Shown piece by piece: positions 42,855-49,786 of a stretch of 64,000 nucleotides of DNA (its first letter is position 1; each line of letters begins with the position of its first letter). The notes below the pieces were generated by a model that worked only from the letters and a program-made list of their open reading frames with translations, was not told the DNA's origin and ran no database searches. The position numbers and the translations under genes were made by a program. Origin of the DNA: Streptomyces sp. A2-16 (GTDB taxonomy: Bacteria; Actinomycetota; Actinomycetes; Streptomycetales; Streptomycetaceae); assembly GCF_018128905.1 (NCBI RefSeq), contig NZ_CP063808.1, forward strand, positions 3,658,001 to 3,722,000, written 5' to 3'.

Positions 42855-44093
42855 ATGTCGATAGCAGTGGAATCGTGTGCGCCGCTGTTCAGCCCGCAGT
42901 ACTTCCAGGATCCCTATCCGACCTTCGGGTGGCTGCGGGAGAACTCCCCGGTCCATGAGTTCGAGTTCCCGGTCGGCAACGTGCGCACCTGGCTCGTGAC
43001 GGGCTTCGAGGACGTTCGGGCGCTGCTCGCGGACCCGCGTTTCAGCTCGGAGGGCGGCACCTGGGGGAACCCGGAGTTCAAGGAGGCCGGTCTGGTCAGC
43101 GGCGCGGGCAGCGTGCTGGAGAAGGCGGTCACCGTGGTCGACCCGCCGACGCACACCCGGCTGCGCCGACTGGCCATGAGCGCCTTCACACCGCGCCGGA
43201 CCGCGCAGTGGCGGCAGACCGTGGAAAGGGCCGTGTCCTCCGTCCTGGACCAGTGCGAGGCCAGGGGAGAGTTCGACGTCATGGACGACTACGCCGGTCC
43301 GGTGTCGTCGGCGGTCATGGGGGAGATCCTGGGCCTGCGGATCGACCGCCACAAGGAGTTGGTGGACGCGCTCGCCCAGGCCTTTCCGTCGGATGCCTCC
43401 CGCATGGAGCAGGTGCCCGAGGGCTTCGCGCGGATCTGCGACTACGCCGCGGAACTGGTGACCCAGAAGCGGCAGAACCCGGCGGACGACCTCACCACAG
43501 CGCTCGTGCACGCTCGCGAGAACGAGGACCGGCTTTCGGAGGAGGAACTGGTTGCCATGGTGGCGGCCATGATCCTCGCCGGCAGTGACACCATCCGGGC
43601 CTTCGTGGGCAATGCCGTGCTCGCCCTGCTGGACCACCCGGACCAGCTCCGTCTGATGCTGGAGCGGCCCGATCTGGACGCCGGTGCGCTGGAGGAACTC
43701 CTGCGCTACGAAGGGGCGCTCACCACCGCCCTGTTCCGGGTGACGACCGAGGAAATGGAGTTCGCGGGGACGGTCCTGCCGGCCGGAGCACCGGTGATCG
43801 CGGCGCTGCTGTCGGCGAACCGCGACCCCCGCCAGTTCGGCGACCCCGACCGGCTCGACCTCACGCGTACCGGACTGCGCCATGTCGGCTTCGGTCACGG
43901 ACTGCACAACTGCCTCGGCGCAGCGCTCGCCCGCCTTGAGGGGCAGGCAGCGATTCCCGCGCTGTTCCGCAGGTTTCCACGGCTCACCGCGGCGATACCG
44001 CGCGAGGAGCTCCGTTACATCGAGAACTGGGCCATGCGGCGGCTGGTCCGGCTCCCCGTGAGGGCCGAGGGCGCGGGAGCGGGAGCGGCATGA
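42855..44093 (+). CDS. Cytochrome P450
   Basis: A 412-residue bacterial CYP. I-helix oxygen motif LAGSDT (241-246), ExxR in EELLR, haem loop FGHGLHNCLG with the cysteine ligand at residue 353, and the meander PDRLDLTR. Needs ferredoxin, which is encoded next by an overlapping gene. GGGGATGG lies upstream of ATG 42855. In aromatic polyketide clusters P450s hydroxylate, epoxidise or couple phenols; no sequence feature decides which here. Confidence 0.94.
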   Translation: MSIAVESCAPLFSPQYFQDPYPTFGWLRENSPVHEFEFPVGNVRTWLVTGFEDVRALLADPRFSSEGGTWGNPEFKEAGLVSGAGSVLEKAVTVVDPPTHTRLRRLAMSAFTPRRTAQWRQTVERAVSSVLDQCEARGEFDVMDDYAGPVSSAVMGEILGLRIDRHKELVDALAQAFPSDASRMEQVPEGFARICDYAAELVTQKRQNPADDLTTALVHARENEDRLSEEELVAMVAAMILAGSDTIRAFVGNAVLALLDHPDQLRLMLERPDLDAGALEELLRYEGALTTALFRVTTEEMEFAGTVLPAGAPVIAALLSANRDPRQFGDPDRLDLTRTGLRHVGFGHGLHNCLGAALARLEGQAAIPALFRRFPRLTAAIPREELRYIENWAMRRLVRLPVRAEGAGAGAA

Positions 44094-44362
44094 CCGTGGA
44101 CGAAGAGGCCGTATTGCGGGCCACCGTGCGGATCGACCGGGGACTGTGCCGGGGGACCGGCCTGTGCCAGGCGATGTCGCCCGCCTTGTTCCGGCTGACA
44201 GGAGCGGGCCACGCGGTCGCCGTGGAGAGCGAGTTGCGCGACGGAGCGGCTCTCAGGACCGCCCGGTCCATCGAGGAGTGCTGCCCCATGGGGGCCATCG
44301 AGGTCATCCAGGAACCCGGCCCGGATGGGGCGGACAACGTGACGAAAGGTGAAGACACATGA
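44090..44362 (+). CDS. [3Fe-4S] or [4Fe-4S] ferredoxin, P450 partner
   Basis: A 90-residue ferredoxin: DRGLCRGTGLCQAMSPALF (cluster cysteines at C-x5-C, with the third reachable in the helix) and SIEECCPMGAI near the end. Starts on an ATGA overlap with the P450 gene, so made in step with it. The C-x5-C spacing and CCP end fit P450-type ferredoxins. It would carry electrons from a ferredoxin reductase not encoded in the window. Confidence 0.88.
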   Translation: MTVDEEAVLRATVRIDRGLCRGTGLCQAMSPALFRLTGAGHAVAVESELRDGAALRTARSIEECCPMGAIEVIQEPGPDGADNVTKGEDT

Positions 44363-45129
44363 GCGGCAACGAGCCGGTGGCGGACCAGTCCGAAGCCATC
44401 CTGTCGAAGCTGTGGGAGCGGAACTACGATCCGCTGACCGTAGAGATCATCAGCCGTCTGCCGCTACGCCCCGACGCGCGCTGCCTGGACGTGGGCGCCG
44501 GGGCCGGCTCCATGTCCTACTGGCTGGCCGAGCGGGTGCCGGACGGCTCCGTGCTCGCCTTGGACGTCGACACCAGCTTGCTGGACGAGTCACGGGCACG
44601 CGGTCTGACGGTGCGACAAGAAGACGTCGAACAGAGCGAGTTCGCGCCCGGAACCTTCGACCTCATCCTCGTCCGGGGTGTGCTCTCGGCACTCCGCGAG
44701 CCCGACGACCTCATCACCCGCGCGGTGCGCTGGCTCGCCCCGGGGGGCTGGCTGGTCGCGGAGGACTTCTACTTCCTGCCCGCGGAGGACGCCGTCACCC
44801 CCGTCGGACGCGCGGTCATCGACGCGTACCTGAGGGCCTTCCGCGCTCACGGGGCGGACATGCGGTTCGCCCGTCGGCTGCCCGCCCGGTTGGCGCAGGC
44901 CGGCCTGACCGCCGTCGACCTGCACCTCAGGCCCCTGGGCCCGGGGCAGGGCGAGTACGAGAACGAACTCATGCGCCGCCGCCTGGAGTTGCAGGGACAG
45001 CCGCTGGTCGACAACGGCTGGGTGAGTGCCGAGGAGATAGCCGAGTTCGTCGCCGGTCTCGACCGGCCGGAGGCCCGGGATGTCACGACGTTCCTGTTCT
45101 CGGTGTGGGGACAGCGGACCGGGTCATGA
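44359..45129 (+). CDS. Class I SAM-dependent methyltransferase
   Basis: A 256-residue Rossmann methyltransferase. SAM motif I CLDVGAGAGSMSYWLAER near 43-60, motif II LALDVDTSLLDESRARG, motif III FDLILVRGVLSALREP, and the acidic loop LVAEDFYFLP. Likely O-methylates a phenol of the product, or C-/carboxyl-methylates it. Its start overlaps the ferredoxin stop (ATGA), making P450-ferredoxin-methyltransferase a three-gene coupled cassette. Confidence 0.9.
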   Translation: MSGNEPVADQSEAILSKLWERNYDPLTVEIISRLPLRPDARCLDVGAGAGSMSYWLAERVPDGSVLALDVDTSLLDESRARGLTVRQEDVEQSEFAPGTFDLILVRGVLSALREPDDLITRAVRWLAPGGWLVAEDFYFLPAEDAVTPVGRAVIDAYLRAFRAHGADMRFARRLPARLAQAGLTAVDLHLRPLGPGQGEYENELMRRRLELQGQPLVDNGWVSAEEIAEFVAGLDRPEARDVTTFLFSVWGQRTGS

Positions 45130-45165
45130 ACCGGGAGCCCACGGAGGGCGGCTGGTCAACCGCCC

Positions 45166-45196
45166 TTGACTTCAACTTAGGTTGAACTTTTACGGT
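45166..45196 (+). promoter_or_regulatory. MerR-type promoter, site 2 (distal MFS pump)
   Basis: TTGACT (45166-45171), 19-bp spacer, TACGGT (45191-45196), with the dyad TTCAAC-TTAG-GTTGAA (45171-45186). Apart from the 4-bp centre and the last -10 bases it matches site 1 at 22397-22427. It lies 48 bp before the MFS start and interrupts an otherwise tightly coupled gene string. Confidence 0.8.
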
Positions 45197-45243
45197 AGTG
45201 ATGGCCGCCCGAGATCGGGCCCCGAGTCGCTGGAGGATGAGAC

Positions 45244-46527
45244 GTGCGCCCCGCACCGACGGCAAAGGAACCCCCCGGAAACGGCACCGGCGGTCAGGCT
45301 GCCGTGCTCGTGCTCGCCGGAACCCTGACCATCATGGCCGGAGCCGTGGTGGCTCCCGCGATACCCGGCATACGCGCCGCCTTCTCGGACACGGCGGACG
45401 TCGACCTGCTGGCGAGGATGACGACCAGCGCACACGCCCTGGCCATCGTGCTGTTCTCGCCCTTAGCGGGCGGGCTTTCCGAGCGCATGGGCCGCAAACG
45501 TGCCCTCGTCGTCGGCATGTTCGCCTTCGCGCTGGGCGGCAGTTCAGGTTTCTACCTGCCGGACCTCATCAGCATCCTCGCCGGCCGGGTCGTCCTCGGT
45601 CTCGGGGTCTCGCTCGTCATGACCAACAGCGTGGCTCTGATCGCGGATCTGTACGAGGGATCCGAGCGCCAGCGCCTGCTGGGGCGCCAGACCGCTGCCG
45701 GTGCCTTCGGCGGCGTGGTGCTCCTGGTGGGCGGCGGCGCCCTCGCCGGCCTCGGATGGCGCACGGTGTTCCTCGTCTACCTCCTCGGCGCGGCCCTCAT
45801 GATCCCCGCACTGAAATACCTGCCGGACATCCGGTCTCAGGCCCCGGGCGCGGCCACCTCCGACAGCTCCGCACCACTTGCCCGGCGGCACTGGCCGGCT
45901 GGTCTGGCGGCAGCGCTCGCGGCGATGTTCCTGGGGCAGATCGCCTTCTACTCGGTGCCGGTGCAGGTGCCGTTCCTGGTCGAGGACCACTTCCACGCGA
46001 CCTCGGTGGCCTCCGGTGCCGTCATCGCCGTACAGACCCTCACCACCGGTGTGGTGTCGCTGCGCTTCGCGCGCATCCGACGCCTGGCCGGTGAACGCTC
46101 TCTCGTGGCAGTGGCCTTCGCCTGCATAGGCATCGGCTACCTGGTGCTGTTCATGGCCCCGCACGTCGCCGTCCTGGCGGTGGGGACGCTGGTGATGGGG
46201 GCGGGCCTGGGTGTCCTCATGCCGAACCTCAACAACTGGGTGATCAACGCGGCCCCGCCCGAGGCACGCAGCCGCTACGCCGGGTTCCTGACCACCGCGC
46301 TGTTCCTCGGGCAGTTCCTCGCGCCGGTCGTCACCCAGCCCGTGGTCAACGCCCTCGACATCCAGCCACTGTTCCTGGTGATCGCCCTGGGCGCCCTGCT
46401 TGTCGCAGCGGTCTACCTCACCAGCGCGCGGCGACGGACGCGCGCCGCCGCGGCGAGCCCCACCCCCGAGCCGCGCCCGGACGACGCGTCCGAGCAACCG
46501 GGCCGCAAGGCGGGCCGAGCGCACTGA
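45244..46527 (+). CDS. MFS transporter under MerR-type promoter, bldA-type TTA codon
   Basis: A 427-residue 12-TM exporter: PLAGGLSERMGRKRALVVG (motif A), LGLGVSLVMTNSVALIADLY and GLGVLMPNLNNWVINAAP. The start is GTG 45244 behind GGAGG. Residue 74 is encoded by TTA (45463-45465), rare in this GC context, so translation may need the bldA tRNA. The 19-bp-spacer promoter before it matches that beside the MerR gene, so it is probably the inducible self-resistance pump. Confidence 0.9.
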   Translation: MRPAPTAKEPPGNGTGGQAAVLVLAGTLTIMAGAVVAPAIPGIRAAFSDTADVDLLARMTTSAHALAIVLFSPLAGGLSERMGRKRALVVGMFAFALGGSSGFYLPDLISILAGRVVLGLGVSLVMTNSVALIADLYEGSERQRLLGRQTAAGAFGGVVLLVGGGALAGLGWRTVFLVYLLGAALMIPALKYLPDIRSQAPGAATSDSSAPLARRHWPAGLAAALAAMFLGQIAFYSVPVQVPFLVEDHFHATSVASGAVIAVQTLTTGVVSLRFARIRRLAGERSLVAVAFACIGIGYLVLFMAPHVAVLAVGTLVMGAGLGVLMPNLNNWVINAAPPEARSRYAGFLTTALFLGQFLAPVVTQPVVNALDIQPLFLVIALGALLVAAVYLTSARRRTRAAAASPTPEPRPDDASEQPGRKAGRAH

Positions 46528-46580
46528 CGCTCCCTGTGTCCGCCTGTCTCCCCATGTCCGCTCTTCCCCAAGGTTCAGCC

Positions 46581-47222
46581 ATGCCACTCGATACGAGCAC
46601 CAGCCGACGGGTCGACTTCGTCCTCGACCTCATCTGCGTCCACTCCTATCTGGCGTTCACCCGCTTCGAACGGGCCGCGGAGCGACGTCGTGCCGACGGC
46701 GTGCGGATCCAGGTGGCCATTTCGCCCTTTCAGATCGCTCCGGACGCCCCGGCCCAGGGCGAACCGCTGTCCGACCGCCACGCACGGGACTTCGGAGCCG
46801 AGGCCGATCGGATGACGACACGCATGGCGGCCATCGGCGCGAAGGAAGGCCTGGAACTGGACTTCGAGCGAGCGGTCTTCGTCAACACCTTCCGGGCCCA
46901 CCTGCTGCTGGCCGCCGCCGGGAGCCAGGCCCGCGGGGAACCGATGGCCGAACGCCTCTTTCGCGCGTACTTCTCCGAAGGACTCAACATCGGTGATCCG
47001 GCCACGTTGGACCGACTTGCGGCCGAGGTCGGCGTCACACCTTTTCCCGTGGACGAACAGGAGCCGCACGCCGAGGAGTTGACGGCGGAACTGGAGCGGA
47101 TTCGCGGCCTGGGCGTCCGCCAGGTACCGCTCATCCATGTCGACACCGGCGCCACCCTGTCCGGCGCACGATCCGAGGAGGACTACCTCGACGCGCTGTC
47201 GCAGCCCGCCCGCACACACTGA
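46581..47222 (+). CDS. DsbA/FrnE-like thioredoxin-fold protein with one active-site cysteine
   Basis: A 213-residue member of the FrnE/2-hydroxychromene-2-carboxylate isomerase fold. The N-terminal active-site region reads VLDLICVHSYLAF, where relatives have CPWC; only Cys19 stays and the second is Ser22. The C-terminal cis-proline block VRQVPLIHVD is present. FrnE-type genes recur in aromatic polyketide clusters (named in frenolicin). A glutathione- or mycothiol-dependent isomerase role is possible. ATG 46581 was chosen for homology; the ribosome site is weak. Confidence 0.8.
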   Translation: MPLDTSTSRRVDFVLDLICVHSYLAFTRFERAAERRRADGVRIQVAISPFQIAPDAPAQGEPLSDRHARDFGAEADRMTTRMAAIGAKEGLELDFERAVFVNTFRAHLLLAAAGSQARGEPMAERLFRAYFSEGLNIGDPATLDRLAAEVGVTPFPVDEQEPHAEELTAELERIRGLGVRQVPLIHVDTGATLSGARSEEDYLDALSQPARTH

Positions 47223-47296
47223 CGCCTCTCGCCTCTCCCCCCGGCCCGCGGCAAGCGCGGCCGGCCGACTCAGCCAATCACTCCAGAAGGAGGACC

Positions 47297-47881
47297 ATGT
47301 CCACGTCACCCCTGCGTATCGCAGTCATCTGCGCCAGCGTCCGCGAAGGCAGGTTCGGCCCCAAGCCCGCGCGGTGGATCGCCGACCAGGCCGGCCAGCG
47401 CGGCGACACCGAGGTCGACTTCATCGACCTGGGCGACCACCCCCTGCCCGTGGCGCTGTCGCAGTCCCCGGACCCCGGCGTCACGGAGGTGCTCGCGCAG
47501 GTGACCCCTCGGCTTGAGGCGGCGGACGCCTTCATCGTGGTGACGCCGGAGTACAACCACAGCTATCCCGCCTCGCTGAAGTCCCTTCTCGACTGGCACT
47601 ACACGCAGTGGCGGGCCAAGCCGGTGGCCCTGGTCTCGTACGGCGGCCTGGCGGGCGGTCTGCGGGCCGCCGAACACCTCCGGCCCGTCTTCGCCGAGCT
47701 GCACGCGGTGACGATCCGTGAGCAGGTGAGCTTCCACATGGCCTGGGAGAAGTTCGACGAGGACGGTGGCCCGACGGAGCCGGAGAGCGTCAACGCCGCT
47801 GCCAAGACCATGCTGGACCAGCTCATGTGGTGGGGCGAGGCTCTGCGCGAGGCTCGCGAGAAGCGACCGTACGGGGAGTGA
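47297..47881 (+). CDS. NADPH-dependent FMN reductase
   Basis: A 194-residue flavodoxin-fold reductase: IAVICASVREGRFGPKPARW phosphate loop and VTPEYNHSYPASLKSLLDWH. GGAGG at perfect spacing. It differs from the left-arm copy (SPEYNGTIP) and ends with WGEALREARE. In angucycline clusters a flavin reductase feeds the B-ring-opening oxygenase (e.g. GilH for GilOII), so this may serve the ABM protein at 41.1 kb. Confidence 0.88.
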   Translation: MSTSPLRIAVICASVREGRFGPKPARWIADQAGQRGDTEVDFIDLGDHPLPVALSQSPDPGVTEVLAQVTPRLEAADAFIVVTPEYNHSYPASLKSLLDWHYTQWRAKPVALVSYGGLAGGLRAAEHLRPVFAELHAVTIREQVSFHMAWEKFDEDGGPTEPESVNAAAKTMLDQLMWWGEALREAREKRPYGE

Positions 47882-47903
47882 TCAGGGTGCCGGGGCGCGG
47901 CGG

Positions 47904-48575
47904 TCACGCCGCGGCGCTGGCTTCCCGTCCGAAGCGGAAGCCCACCCCGCGCACGTTGACGATCCAGCTGTTGCCGCCCAGTTTGTTCCGCAGGCTGTTG
48001 ACATGAGTGTCGATGGTCCGGCCGACGGCAGCCGATCCGTTGTGCCAGACGCGCTCCATCAGCTCTTTCCGGCTGAAGACACTGTCAGGACGCGAGGCGA
48101 GCACATTGAGCAGGTCGAACTCCTTTCGTGTCAACGTCAGGGGTTTGCCGCCCAGGCACGCCTCGCGCATGGCCGCGTCGATCCGTAGCGGGCCACGCAC
48201 GATGGTCCGGGTCGGGGGCGCCGGGCGGGCACGGCGTAGGACGGCGTCCACGCGGGCCATCAACTCCTGCACGCCATAGGGCTTGTCCAGGCAGTCGTCA
48301 CAGCCTGCCTGGAACCCCAGAACCCGTTCGAGTTCGGTGCCTCGCGCGGTGAAGGCGATCATGGGGGTATCGGATGCGGCGCGTATCTCGGCGCAGACCT
48401 GCAGACCGTCCAGGTCCGGCAGGTCCAGGCCTATCAGGATGATGTCCGCCCGATGATGCTGCTGTAAGGCGGCTTTGCCGGTTTCGACGGTCCAGGGTTC
48501 GAATCCGCTCCTTTCCATCACCTTGACAATGTGCCGGGAAGAGGCAGTGTCGTTCTCCGCGATGAGCACCCGCAT
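47904..48575 (-). CDS. Atypical response regulator (JadR1-like, right), no phosphoacceptor Asp, TTA codon
   Basis: A 223-residue OmpR-type regulator, convergent with the biosynthetic genes. Receiver: IAENDTAS, IILIGLDLPDLDG, AFTARGTELERVLG, DKPYGVQELMAR. The conserved phosphoacceptor position (Asp49 of the left regulator) is Gly49, so phosphorylation cannot work as usual; ligand control as in JadR1 is likely. Leu37 is a TTA codon (48465-48467), so it may depend on bldA. The effector domain has TRKEFDLLNVLAS, TIDTHVNSLRNKLG and NVRGVGFRFGRE. No kinase is nearby. Confidence 0.92.
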   Translation of the reverse strand: MRVLIAENDTASSRHIVKVMERSGFEPWTVETGKAALQQHHRADIILIGLDLPDLDGLQVCAEIRAASDTPMIAFTARGTELERVLGFQAGCDDCLDKPYGVQELMARVDAVLRRARPAPPTRTIVRGPLRIDAAMREACLGGKPLTLTRKEFDLLNVLASRPDSVFSRKELMERVWHNGSAAVGRTIDTHVNSLRNKLGGNSWIVNVRGVGFRFGREASAAA

Positions 48576-49520
48576 GACAGAAGTCTCCAATGAGCCAGAG
48601 GAACGCCGAAGATGGGTGATGAACACTGAGTTCCGATTCGAATCCTCAGCGTAAAACCCCGGCGTCTGATCTTGTCAATGAGGCAAGATTTAAATCGGTG
48701 TAACCACCGAGCGGCCATGCTTTGGTGGTCCTCTGCAGGCGGACGAACCTCCTGCGCAGTGCAAGGGTTTCGCCTGGGCCCGTCCGCCACGGTTTCTTTG
48801 GTATGTCAAACATCACAGGGTGGTTTGAAGGTGCACCGATTGGTGAGGGGTCACTCTCGGTGATGCCGAAGGGTGTGGTTGTCGACGCCGCGGACCTGGT
48901 GGGTCCAATGGCCGATCTCAGGTCAAGGTGAGTTCCAGGACCGTGACCGAGAGCGGTGGCAGCGTGCTCGTGAAGGTCGCCGCGGGGACCGGCCACACCG
49001 CGTGCCAGCGGCTCGCCTGCCACTGCACGACCCCAACACCACCGATGTGGATCGACGACGACTGGCTCGAGCTGGCGCGCGAGGTCCGCGTCGCCACCGT
49101 CATCCGCCACGACGGCCGCTGGGCCCGCCTGTACAACGGCGCCCGCTCCATCTGCACGGCCTTCGCCCACGACGAGCCGGGTGACCACAGCCATCTACCA
49201 CCCATCTCCGGCCGGGCCAAATCGCGGATTCCGCGGATCCTCTCTCCTCGACGGCCGCCTCTCCGCAGCCCGTCAGTAACTCCAACCCGCAGTTACACCG
49301 CTCGATTGACAGGCCCATAAATTGCTCATGCATGGGGATCCTTCAGAGCGAGTCAATCTTGGCAGAGGATCTTCTCTCGCACAGGGTCCCGCTGTGTGCC
49401 TCCTGGAGGGTTGCCAGGGCTGTCGCCTCATCAGGGCGGCCGGTGTTACTCGCGCGCATCGCCGGCGGACAAGCCGCCGGCTGCCGCCGTCGGCCACGCT
49501 CCGTTTCCCTCTGTCCGCGG
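48576..49520. other. Gene-poor right-border region
   Basis: About 945 bp between the right regulator and the truncated E1-beta gene. Several short frames exist but none has codon bias, a good ribosome site and a known domain together. Parts are AT-richer (48600-48700; 49230-49400). It is probably the remains of the right insertion border. The promoter of the right regulator lies at its left end. Confidence 0.45.
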
Positions 49521-49781
49521 TCAGCGCGACTGGATCTGGAGGCCGCCGTACGCGACGACGGCGCCGCCGGCCGCGGTTGCGGCCCCTCGGACGATGCCGG
49601 CCTCCGCGAGCGGGGTGTCGAAGCAGCGCTGCTCGCCGAAGTCGCGGGTCAGTCCGTCGGTGATGCGGAACACCCCGCCGAGCGGACCGACGTCCTCGCC
49701 GAAGACGAGGACCCGTTCGTCCTCGCGCAGCGCGTCGCGCAGGGCGGTGTTGAGCGCCTGCGCCATCGTGACCTTGGCCAT
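49521..49781 (-). pseudogene. Truncated alpha-keto-acid dehydrogenase E1 beta subunit
   Basis: The first 64 codons read as a normal E1-beta N-terminus: VTMAQALNTALRDALRED, RVLVFGEDVGPLGGVFRITD and FGEQRCFDTPLAEAGIV. After AGIV (about position 49590) the expected continuation (GTAIGMA...) is replaced by an unrelated stretch ending at a TGA after 86 codons, against about 325 for a whole subunit. GGAGGAC precedes the ATG. The second thiamine-enzyme half is gone and no E2 gene follows. Confidence 0.85.
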
Positions 49782-49786
49782 GGTCG

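Noticed and set aside
21912..48575. Glycosyltransferase, deoxysugar, SARP, PPTase or MCAT genes for the cluster
   Set aside because: None of their motifs was found in the frames between 21.9 and 48.6 kb; their absence is reported as an observation only.
48928..49320. 130-codon plus-strand frame in the right border region
   Set aside because: No ribosome site, mixed codon use and no recognisable family; insufficient for a gene call.
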